Below, piece by piece: positions 1-6,210 of a stretch of 9,860 bases of DNA. A program made the translations under genes and the position numbers. Origin of the DNA: an uncultured Lachnobacterium sp. GTDB taxonomy: Bacteria; Bacillota; Clostridia; Lachnospirales; Lachnospiraceae. Position 1 is the stretch's first letter; every line of letters starts with the position of its first letter. Under the pieces are notes generated by a model that saw only the letters and a list, made by a program, of their open reading frames with translations, searched no databases and had not been told where the DNA came from. The stretch spans positions 1 to 9,860 of the forward strand of contig URQG01000049.1 of NCBI GenBank assembly GCA_900549895.1. The letters are read 5' to 3'.

Positions 1-50
1 GATCTACACGCGTAAGATCGTCGGCAGCGTCAGATGTGTATAAGAGACAG
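1..50 (+). other. Illumina Nextera i5 adapter remnant (sequencing artefact)
   Basis: This stretch reads as a library adapter and not as genome. Bases 1-9 (GATCTACAC) are the end of the P5 flow-cell oligo. Bases 10-17 (GCGTAAGA) sit exactly where the 8-base i5 index belongs and match, from memory, the Nextera index S517. Bases 18-31 (TCGTCGGCAGCGTC) are the Nextera read-1 linker. Bases 32-50 (AGATGTGTATAAGAGACAG) are the 19-base Tn5 mosaic end. The parts are in the right order with no gaps. The Tn5 end comes from in-vitro tagmentation and is not evidence of a transposon in this organism. Genomic sequence begins at about base 51. Confidence 0.98.
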
Positions 51-72
51 CTTAAAATACATAACAATGCAT

Positions 73-104
73 AAAAATAGGGACTGTGGAAAACCACAGT
101 CCCT
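73..104 (-). terminator. Rho-independent terminator after secDF
   Basis: A perfect inverted repeat, with arms 79-89 and 94-104 (AGGGACTGTGG on the plus strand) and a 4-base loop, lies 14 bases past the secDF stop codon. On the minus strand the hairpin is followed by a T-run (complement of the A-run at 73-77). This is a textbook intrinsic terminator and should end the scfA-scfB-secDF transcript. Confidence 0.9.
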
Positions 105-118
105 GTAATGATATCAAT

Positions 119-2404
119 TTACTTCTTTTTGATGAGACGATCCTTACCCAGATGCAGCTTCATGACATACCAGAGTGAGGTAGCGATGAAGATGGATGAG
201 TAAGTACCACTGATCAGACCAACCATAAGAGGTAATGAGAACTCACGGATGGATGATACACCGAAGATGAACAGTAACAGTACCATTACGATAGTTGTAA
301 CGGATGTATTGATTGTTCTTGACAGTGTCTGTGTCAGTGAGCGGTCGGCAACCTCTGCAAGTGTCTCAGGATTTGTCTTCTTCATACCATGCATGTTCTC
401 ACGGATACGGTCGAATACAACGATGGTATCGTTGATCGAGTAACCAACGATCGTAAGCATACATGCGATAAATGTATTGCCGACAGAGATACGGATTAAA
501 GCGTATGCCGTCAGCATAACCAGTACGTCATGGACTAAGGCGATGATCGCACTACTTGCGAAACGCAGATCCTTGAAACGGAACCAGATGTAAAAAAGCA
601 TACAGATACATGCTACAATAACAGCCATAATCGCGTTCTTACGCATCTCACCACTGACGGTAGCTCCGATACTCTGAGTCTCGATCGTAGAATCATCAAC
701 ACCGAACTTATCAACGAGCATGTTTCCAACTTCCTCACGCTGATCCTGTGTTAATGTCTTTGTCTTAATCGTAACAACATTGCTTCCGGTTACGGTACTT
801 GCCTGAATTGCATTGTCCTCGATCACATCAGCCACTTCCGGAACGATCGTCTTTTCCACTTCCTCGACTGTATAATCCTTGCCGAAGTCAGCGGAGATGG
901 AAGTACCGCCCATAAACTCAAGGCTGAAGTTTAATGCGTGCTTTCCGGATGCACCGTATGCGATCATTCCGACAAATCCGGATGCGATCACAACAAGTGA
1001 AATAATAAAGAATACGACACGCTTCTTCATGAAATTGATCGTCTTGCGAGCCTTCGCACGACCATAGAATTTCTCATCACGACATCCAACCGCATAGAAT
1101 GCGAGGTTCAAAAGTCTTGATACAACAAGTGCTGTAAACAGCGATACGATAATGGAAATCATTAAGGTGTAAGCAAATCCCTTAACAGTTCCGGAACCGA
1201 GCCACATCAGTACGAGGGCTGCGATAAAGGTTGTAACGTTACCATCGATGATTGCAGATAACGCTTTCTTGTAACCCTCCTTGATCGCGGTAAGAACCGA
1301 CTTACCGTTTGCGATTTCCTCACGGATACGGGAGATGATAATAACGTTCGCATCCACCGCCATACCGATACCGAGGATAACACCGGCGATACCAGGAAGT
1401 GTCAGTGTAATCTCAAACAGATATACAAATACAACAACGATCGTTGTGTAGATACCGAGTCCGATTGATGCAACCACACCGGATAAACCGTAGCAGATGA
1501 TCATGTAGAGCATAACGAGGATCAGACCGATGACAGCAGCCTTCACACTGGAAGCTAATGCCTGTCCACCGAGCTGCGCTCCGGCTACCTGTGACTCTAA
1601 CTCCTCAAGCTTTAAGTTGATGGCACCGACACGGATGAAAGTAGCAAGCTGGTTTGCTTCCTCGTAATCCGACATACCGTTGATCACACAATTACCATCT
1701 GTGATTGCTGCGGATACTCTCGGAACACTGATAAAGTGATCATTGTAATAGATACCGATGGTCTCGCCTGCAGCGTATGCAGCGGTTGTAGCATCACCGA
1801 AAATCTGAGCGGCATCATCTTTCAGTGTCAACTGTACGACCGGCTCATTGGAATTGAGCTGTGAGCTCTTCTCATATCCTGCGGTAGCAGCTTTCACACC
1901 GTTACCATCAAAAAGGATGGATCCATCAGCCTCAAGTTCCTCAAGTGTCTTGTTTAACTTGTAGCCACCTTCTGTGTTCTGGTCATATGTATAGTTATCG
2001 TTTCCGTCAGAACCCTTCTGCTTGATAAAGTATAAAGATCCCGGACTTCCCAGATCCTGAAGAACCTTATCTGCATCATACACACCAGGAATCTCTACCG
2101 TGATACGATCATCACCGACCGGGTATACCGAGTACTCGGTACTGTAACTCTCGGCACGTTCCTCGAGCTTGGCGATTGTGTCATTGAGGTCCGTCTTTGA
2201 CGGGTTCTTGTCAACAATCTTGTAGGTGATCGATACACCACCGGATAAGTCAAGACCGAGCTTGATACCTTCAGACTCTGTCTTGTTGTCAGTCTTTGCC
2301 TGACTCTTGCTTGTCATTGACATTATCGTGGTCGTGTAGTATCCAAGTCCGATCAAGCAGGCTAAGATCACCGCGATAATAACGACGCCCTTACTTTTTT
2401 TCAT
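119..2404 (-). CDS. secDF: SecDF, fused SecD-SecF protein-export membrane protein
   Basis: SecDF is the accessory motor of the SecYEG channel. It uses the proton gradient to pull exported proteins across the membrane. The 761-residue product is a SecD-SecF fusion. The SecD half has an N-terminal membrane segment (about 6-26), the motif GLDLSGG (50-56), a large extracytoplasmic domain, and a membrane bundle from about 286 that holds GIGMAVDANV (346-354). The SecF half begins with a membrane segment at about 462-484, then FMGGTSI (497-503), and carries SINDTIVVFDRIREN (656-670). D351 and D659 fall in the two conserved membrane motifs that hold the proton-pathway aspartates in characterised SecDF. 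I chose the ATG at 2404 because AGGAAGG lies 8 bases upstream and a hydrophobic helix follows at once. A start at 2464 in the same frame would add 20 polar residues overlapping scfB and has no such support. The gene starts 20 bases after the scfB stop, so it is very likely in the same operon. Confidence 0.96.
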   Translation of the reverse strand: MKKSKGVVIIAVILACLIGLGYYTTTIMSMTSKSQAKTDNKTESEGIKLGLDLSGGVSITYKIVDKNPSKTDLNDTIAKLEERAESYSTEYSVYPVGDDRITVEIPGVYDADKVLQDLGSPGSLYFIKQKGSDGNDNYTYDQNTEGGYKLNKTLEELEADGSILFDGNGVKAATAGYEKSSQLNSNEPVVQLTLKDDAAQIFGDATTAAYAAGETIGIYYNDHFISVPRVSAAITDGNCVINGMSDYEEANQLATFIRVGAINLKLEELESQVAGAQLGGQALASSVKAAVIGLILVMLYMIICYGLSGVVASIGLGIYTTIVVVFVYLFEITLTLPGIAGVILGIGMAVDANVIIISRIREEIANGKSVLTAIKEGYKKALSAIIDGNVTTFIAALVLMWLGSGTVKGFAYTLMISIIVSLFTALVVSRLLNLAFYAVGCRDEKFYGRAKARKTINFMKKRVVFFIISLVVIASGFVGMIAYGASGKHALNFSLEFMGGTSISADFGKDYTVEEVEKTIVPEVADVIEDNAIQASTVTGSNVVTIKTKTLTQDQREEVGNMLVDKFGVDDSTIETQSIGATVSGEMRKNAIMAVIVACICMLFYIWFRFKDLRFASSAIIALVHDVLVMLTAYALIRISVGNTFIACMLTIVGYSINDTIVVFDRIRENMHGMKKTNPETLAEVADRSLTQTLSRTINTSVTTIVMVLLLFIFGVSSIREFSLPLMVGLISGTYSSIFIATSLWYVMKLHLGKDRLIKKK

Positions 2405-2424
2405 CTTAGTTTCCTTCCTATTCT

Positions 2425-3780
2425 TTAATTTTCCGCTTCCGCAGCTTTTATCATGATCGCACACTCAATACGCTTCTTCTGAAGCTCACAGCCCAGATCA
2501 TAGGCATCTGTGATACTTCCGTGGAAATTGTATGAGTTTGCGGCACATCCACCACTACAGTAGAATCTTGCAAAACACTTGCTGCACTTTTCCTTAGCAT
2601 AAACGTTGCAGCACTTGAACTCGTCCCGGATATCGGTGCGCTTGACACCGTCCCAGACATTGCCCATCAGAAAATCCTCATTGCCGACAAACTGGTGACA
2701 AGGATATAAGTCTCCCCACGGTGTTACCGCAAGGTACTCGGTTCCCGATCCGCAACCGGACAGACGCTTGTACACACAAGGTCCGCCTTCCAGGTCGATC
2801 ATAAAATGGAAGAAGTTAAATCCTCTGCCTTCTTTCTTGCGGCGGACCATCTCCGCTGCAAGCTTATCATATTCTGCAAAAAGCACCGGCAGATCTTCCT
2901 CTGTCAAAGCATAGTCATCGCTCGGCTGCGCAACAACCGGCTCAACGGAAATCTGCTTGAATCCAAGATCTGCAAGATGCAGTACATCATTCGAAAAATC
3001 CGTATTATAATGCGTAAAGGTTCCACGCACATAATAACGCTCCTGATTACGGCTCTCTGCCAGCTTCTGGAACTTCGGAACAATCAGATCGTAGCTTCCC
3101 GCCCCCTTACGGAACGGTCTCATGCGATCATGAACCTCCTTACGTCCGTCAATACTTAAGACGACGTTGTCCATCTCCTTGTTGGCAAACTCCATAACCT
3201 CATCGTTAAGAAGTACACCGTTGGTTGTCAGTGTAAAACGGAAATGCTTATCGTGAAGCTTCTCCTGCTCACGTCCGTAAGCAACGAGCTGCTTGACCAC
3301 ATCAAAGTTCATAAGCGGCTCTCCACCGAAGAAATCGACCTCCAGATTTTTTCGGCTTCCCGAGTTCGCGATCAGGAAATCCAAAGCCTGCTTTCCTGTC
3401 TCGTAGGACATCAGTGCCCTGCGTCCATGATATTCGCCTTCTTCTGCAAAGCAATACTTACATGCAAGGTTACAATCATGTGCGATGTGCAGACACAGCG
3501 CCTTCACGACTGTCGGTCTCTTCTTGAAATCAAGGATATGACTCTTATACACATCCTCCGTGAACAGTTCTTCATTCTGCTTAAGCTGCTCAACCTCATC
3601 GATTGCTTCTTTAATCTCCGCCTCCGGATACTGATCCTTCAGCTGCTGAACGATCTCATCCGGTGTATGCTCCTCAAACATCGCAATGACGTCATAAGTC
3701 ACATCATCCACTACGTGGATGGCTCCTGAGTTTACATCCAAGACAATATCATAGCCATTGTTCTTAAATTGATGAACCAC
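2425..3780 (-). CDS. scfB: SCIFF maturase, radical SAM/SPASM thioether-forming enzyme
   Basis: This enzyme installs thioether crosslinks from cysteine sulfur to another residue of the SCIFF peptide. The 451 residues divide into an N-terminal peptide-recognition (RRE-like) region (about 1-90), a radical SAM barrel with CNLACKYC (C103, C107, C110 bind the 4Fe-4S cluster that cleaves SAM) and GGEP (152-155), and a cysteine-rich C-terminal SPASM domain (C335, C343, C361, C390/C391, C399, C402, C408, C412, C431, C440) that would hold two auxiliary clusters. The start MVHQFKNNGY and the length fit the SCIFF maturase family. The start codon is GTG at 3780, with GAGAGGAG about 10 bases upstream. No in-frame ATG gives a full-length product. 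The precursor gene scfA lies 91 bases upstream behind a terminator-like hairpin, and secDF follows 20 bases downstream. The family assignment is firm. The exact crosslinks made here are inferred from characterised homologues. Confidence 0.96.
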   Translation of the reverse strand: MVHQFKNNGYDIVLDVNSGAIHVVDDVTYDVIAMFEEHTPDEIVQQLKDQYPEAEIKEAIDEVEQLKQNEELFTEDVYKSHILDFKKRPTVVKALCLHIAHDCNLACKYCFAEEGEYHGRRALMSYETGKQALDFLIANSGSRKNLEVDFFGGEPLMNFDVVKQLVAYGREQEKLHDKHFRFTLTTNGVLLNDEVMEFANKEMDNVVLSIDGRKEVHDRMRPFRKGAGSYDLIVPKFQKLAESRNQERYYVRGTFTHYNTDFSNDVLHLADLGFKQISVEPVVAQPSDDYALTEEDLPVLFAEYDKLAAEMVRRKKEGRGFNFFHFMIDLEGGPCVYKRLSGCGSGTEYLAVTPWGDLYPCHQFVGNEDFLMGNVWDGVKRTDIRDEFKCCNVYAKEKCSKCFARFYCSGGCAANSYNFHGSITDAYDLGCELQKKRIECAIMIKAAEAEN

Positions 3781-3818
3781 TACAATATTTCTCCTCTCTA
3801 TTATCTAATCTGTCACAC

Positions 3819-3849
3819 AAAACAAAGACCGCGCGCAAGGCACGCGGTC
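3819..3849 (-). terminator. Hairpin with T-rich tail between scfA and scfB (probable partial terminator)
   Basis: The arms at 3827-3836 and 3840-3849 pair over 10 bases with a 3-base loop. On the minus strand one pair is G-U and the rest are Watson-Crick, and the stem is almost all G/C. The minus strand then reads TTTGTTTT (complement of 3819-3826). The structure begins 22 bases after the scfA stop and ends before the scfB ribosome binding site. It has the form of an intrinsic terminator inside an operon. Read-through would feed scfB and secDF, so it probably sets a high peptide-to-enzyme ratio. A 3'-end-stabilising role for a short scfA message is equally possible. Confidence 0.8.
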
Positions 3850-3871
3850 AAGTATATCTTAAATATTAAGA

Positions 3872-4015
3872 TTACTTATAAGACTCACAAGTCTGGTTTC
3901 CTACTGTGCAGGAAGTCTTACATGCTGACTGGCAGGATGTCTGGCACTCGCCGCATCCACCCTTCTTAAGTGTGTTCTGTAACTTTCTTGTATTTAATGT
4001 CTTTACATGCTTCAT
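3872..4015 (-). CDS. scfA: SCIFF six-cysteine ranthipeptide precursor
   Basis: This very small gene encodes the 47-residue peptide modified by the maturase downstream. It begins MKHVKTLNTRKLQNTLKKGG, a basic leader-like half typical of the family. A core with exactly six cysteines follows (C21, C24, C28, C32, C36, C43; spacing CGEC, QTSC, QSAC, KTSC, then TVGNQTC) and ends ESYK. Six cysteines within about 45 residues is the defining trait of SCIFF. T37 follows C36, and a C32-T37 thioether has been reported for a homologous precursor. Both residues are present here at those positions. The start is ATG at 4015, with AAAGGAGAG 6 bases upstream. A strong extended -10 promoter lies about 50 bases upstream and a terminator-like hairpin follows. 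What the mature peptide does is not settled. Roles in signalling have been proposed for ranthipeptides in Clostridia. Confidence 0.95.
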   Translation of the reverse strand: MKHVKTLNTRKLQNTLKKGGCGECQTSCQSACKTSCTVGNQTCESYK

Positions 4016-4022
4016 TAGAATC

Positions 4023-4031
4023 TCTCCTTTG
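4023..4031 (-). promoter_or_regulatory. Strong ribosome binding site of scfA
   Basis: The minus strand reads AAAGGAGAG and then a short A/T-rich spacer to the ATG at 4015. This near-consensus Shine-Dalgarno sequence fixes the start of a gene short enough to be overlooked. Confidence 0.8.
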
Positions 4032-4065
4032 TCTCCTATTTGGGTATGACCCGTCTATCCATGCT

Positions 4066-4093
4066 ATTATAGCACAGCAGATACAATATGCAA
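4066..4093 (-). promoter_or_regulatory. Sigma-A-type promoter of the SCIFF operon
   Basis: On the minus strand, TTGCAT (complement of 4088-4093) and a perfect TATAAT (complement of 4066-4071) are separated by 16 bases. The -10 is preceded by TGC, an extended -10 element. Transcription would start near 4059, giving a leader of about 44 bases before scfA. The -10 is excellent, and the -35 matches only at TTG plus part of the rest. Confidence 0.75.
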
Positions 4094-4103
4094 AGCTTTT
4101 TTG

Positions 4104-4122
4104 CGTAAAATCATGTTTTACG
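4104..4122. repeat. Perfect inverted repeat upstream of the SCIFF promoter
   Basis: CGTAAAA (4104-4110) and TTTTACG (4116-4122) are perfect inverted copies around a 5-base centre. The centre lies about 20 bases upstream of the -35 box, near -54 from the predicted start site. No T-run follows on the minus strand, so it is a poor terminator for the gene at 4176. Its position suits an operator for an activator or other DNA-binding protein, but no regulator can be named. Confidence 0.45.
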
Positions 4123-4175
4123 GGCACTTTGCGTCAATGTTTTGCCTTGTATTGCAAACACTGCAGACGGTTTGC

Positions 4176-4589
4176 CTATATTCCTTTGGAATTGCGGTTG
4201 CGGAAACGAAGTGTTCCGACGACGCTGCTCAGCACACACAGCATACAATTGATGACATGTGTCTGGGTAAACGTTATCGTCTCTCCCTCCGCCATATGAA
4301 GTCCTATCAGTAATGCATAAAGAAGAACTCCGAATACTGCCCCACACCCTAAAGTTCTCCCATGCATACACCGGCGCAGCACTCTTCCACCGATCCAGCA
4401 CGGGATAATATAAAGCAGGACAAGTCCGGCACGGATGACTTCCGCAGACAGGCGAAGTTCATATGACAGATATGCCCAAAGCAGAAAGTAACCTGCTGCA
4501 AGCACGATCGTAAGAACTGCCACTGCAAGAAATCGTCCGATATCATTCTGTTTTCTTTTTGCCTTCTGTTCATTCTCTGTATGATCCAT
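4176..4589 (-). CDS. Small four-helix membrane protein, TIGR04086-like
   Basis: The 137-residue product has a short charged N-terminus (1-16, many Lys/Glu/Gln) and four hydrophobic segments at about 19-41, 51-70, 78-97 and 109-128, so it is an integral membrane protein. The third helix carries a glycine-rich run (LGCGAVFGVLLYALL). Size, topology and position beside SCIFF/sec genes match the small TIGR04086 membrane family of Firmicutes, whose function is unknown. That assignment is from memory of the family and its context, not from a search. The ATG at 4589 is the first possible start, because a stop lies in frame a few codons upstream. No good Shine-Dalgarno sequence precedes it (the minus strand reads ATAAGTAAAACATG), so translation may be weak. 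It begins 107 bases after asnS, with no clear terminator between. Confidence 0.7.
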   Translation of the reverse strand: MDHTENEQKAKRKQNDIGRFLAVAVLTIVLAAGYFLLWAYLSYELRLSAEVIRAGLVLLYIIPCWIGGRVLRRCMHGRTLGCGAVFGVLLYALLIGLHMAEGETITFTQTHVINCMLCVLSSVVGTLRFRNRNSKGI

Positions 4590-4695
4590 GTTTTACTTAT
4601 ATGAATCCATACAGAAATTTATGACAATATTCCGGTCAAAACCTGCGGCATGTCCACAAGCGTAGCGAAATGACACGTTCCGTTCTTCGTTTCTC
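4590..4695 (-). other. asnS to membrane-protein gene spacer, no clear signal
   Basis: I see no intrinsic terminator after asnS and no convincing promoter here. TTGACC and TTGTCA (minus strand) resemble -35 boxes, but neither has a -10 box at proper spacing. Transcription from asnS may simply run on into the small membrane-protein gene. Confidence 0.4.
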
Positions 4696-6087
4696 TTACA
4701 ATTCACAGTTATTTACGGTTCTAGGGAACGGAATGACATCACGGATGTTGCCCATACCGGTCAGATACATCACGCAGCGCTCGAATCCGAGACCGAATCC
4801 CGCATGTCTTGCCGAACCGTACTTACGCAGATCAAGGTAGAACTTGTAGTCCTCTTCCTTAAGTCCCAGTTCGTTGATTCTCGCAAGCAGCTTATCGTAG
4901 TCATCCTCTCTCTGGCTTCCGCCGATGATCTCACCGATTCCCGGAACGAGACAGTCAACAGCTGCGACCGTCTTGCCGTCCTCATTCAGCTTCATGTAGA
5001 ACGCCTTAATCTCCTTCGGATAATCGGTTACAAATACCGGGCGCTTGTAGATCTGCTCGGTCAGGTAACGCTCATGCTCGGTCTGAAGATCGCATCCCCA
5101 TGAAACTTTGTAATCAAACTTATCATTATGCTTAGACAGGATATCGATGGCCTCTGTGTAAGTCACGCGTGCAAAATCGTTGCTTACGACGTTCTCGAGG
5201 CGGTCCAGAAGTCCCTTGTCTACGAAGTTATTGAAAAATGCCATCTCTTCCGGTGCATTCTCAAGGACATAGTTGATCACGTACTTAAGCATGCTCTCTG
5301 CAAGCATCATATCATCCTCAAGATCGGCAAAAGCGATCTCCGGCTCGATCATCCAAAACTCTGCCGCGTGGCGGGTTGTGTTGGAATTCTCGGCTCTGAA
5401 CGTCGGTCCGAATGTGTAGATATTCTTGAATGCCATCGCATAAGTCTCACCGTTGAGCTGTCCGGATACGGTCAGGTTAGTCGGCTTATTGAAGAAATCC
5501 TTGGAGTAATCAACACTTCCGTCTTCCTTCTTCGGGACATTATTTAAATCCAGAGTGGTTACCTGGAACATCTCACCTGCTCCTTCACAGTCACTTCCTG
5601 TGATCAGTGGTGTGTGCACATACACAAAGCCTCTCTCCTGGAAGAACTTGTGGATCGCATATGCACAAAGTGAGCGCACACGGAATACGGCCTCGAAGGT
5701 GTTTGTTCTCGGACGAAGGTGTGAGATGGTGCGCAGATACTCGAATGTGTGGCGCTTTTTCTGCAGAGGATAATCCGGAGTGGATGCTCCTTCGATTGTC
5801 ACTTCTTCTGCCTGGATCTCAAATGGCTGCTTCGCCTGTGGTGTCGGAACCAACTGCCCCTTTACGATAATCGCTGCGCCAACATTGATCTTGCACACTT
5901 CATCATAGTTTGCAAGCCCATCCGCATATACAACCTGAATCGGCTCGAAGAATGTTCCATCGTTGACAACGATAAAACCAAAATTCTTGGAATTACGGTT
6001 GCTTCTGACCCATCCTCCGATGGTTACTTCCTGATTCTCATATTGCGCCTGATTGCGAAATATGTCTCTGATATTTACTAAATCCAT
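4696..6087 (-). CDS. asnS: Asparaginyl-tRNA synthetase
   Basis: A class IIb aminoacyl-tRNA synthetase that activates asparagine with ATP and charges tRNA-Asn in the cytoplasm. The 463 residues match the usual bacterial length. An N-terminal OB-fold anticodon-binding domain (about 20-100, with GGWVRSNRNSKNFGFI) precedes the class II core: motif 1 around GFVYVHTPLI (153-162), motif 2 FRAENSNTTRHAAEFWM (230-246), which is the AsnRS form rather than the AspRS form, and motif 3 GFGLGFERCVMYLTG (430-444). The start is ATG at 6087, with GGAGG 7 bases upstream. The gene follows the lipoprotein gene by 123 bases, with a T-less hairpin between. No T-box leader is visible, although many Firmicute synthetase genes have one. 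Its presence suggests direct charging of Asn, although the indirect GatCAB route could also exist elsewhere in the genome. Confidence 0.98.
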   Translation of the reverse strand: MDLVNIRDIFRNQAQYENQEVTIGGWVRSNRNSKNFGFIVVNDGTFFEPIQVVYADGLANYDEVCKINVGAAIIVKGQLVPTPQAKQPFEIQAEEVTIEGASTPDYPLQKKRHTFEYLRTISHLRPRTNTFEAVFRVRSLCAYAIHKFFQERGFVYVHTPLITGSDCEGAGEMFQVTTLDLNNVPKKEDGSVDYSKDFFNKPTNLTVSGQLNGETYAMAFKNIYTFGPTFRAENSNTTRHAAEFWMIEPEIAFADLEDDMMLAESMLKYVINYVLENAPEEMAFFNNFVDKGLLDRLENVVSNDFARVTYTEAIDILSKHNDKFDYKVSWGCDLQTEHERYLTEQIYKRPVFVTDYPKEIKAFYMKLNEDGKTVAAVDCLVPGIGEIIGGSQREDDYDKLLARINELGLKEEDYKFYLDLRKYGSARHAGFGLGFERCVMYLTGMGNIRDVIPFPRTVNNCEL

Positions 6088-6164
6088 TTTGTTGCCTCCG
6101 TTTCTGTGCCGATTTTCTTAATCGCCACATAAATCTAATCCCTTTATATTTGTCTTTTTATCTC

Positions 6165-6190
6165 CAAACACGATTTTCGAATCGTGTTTG
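6165..6190. repeat. Strong hairpin between the PPIase lipoprotein gene and asnS
   Basis: Arms 6165-6175 (CAAACACGATT) and 6180-6190 (AATCGTGTTTG) are perfect inverted copies over 11 bases around a 4-base loop (TTCG on plus, CGAA on minus). The hairpin lies 20 bases past the lipoprotein stop codon at 6211. On the minus strand it is followed by an A-rich stretch, not a T-run, so it is not a standard intrinsic terminator. It may protect the 3' end of the upstream message, mark a processing site, or be a protein-binding palindrome. Confidence 0.6.
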
Positions 6191-6210
6191 CTTCGATTTC
6201 AAATAGATAT

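Noticed and set aside
32..50. Perfect Tn5 mosaic end, suggesting a transposon boundary
   Set aside because: It is joined to the Nextera linker, an i5 index and P5 sequence, so it is a library artefact. No transposase or second end is present.
2405..2464. A 20-residue longer N-terminus for SecDF starting at 2464
   Set aside because: It is polar, overlaps the end of scfB, lacks a ribosome binding site and would bury the membrane signal. The ATG at 2404 has AGGAAGG at good spacing.
2806..3729. Long plus-strand open frames opposite scfB, and similar ones opposite asnS
   Set aside because: They lie antisense to well-supported conserved genes, have no ribosome binding sites or recognisable protein features, and are explained by codon use on the opposite strand.
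3781..3826. A separate promoter for scfB (GATAAT near 3800 on the minus strand)
   Set aside because: No acceptable -35 box exists at 16-18 bases spacing, because that position falls in the T-rich tail of the hairpin.
6100..6160. Promoter of asnS around TATAAA (minus strand, near 6145)
   Set aside because: The -10-like word is reasonable, but no -35 box lies at workable spacing, so I do not list it as a feature.
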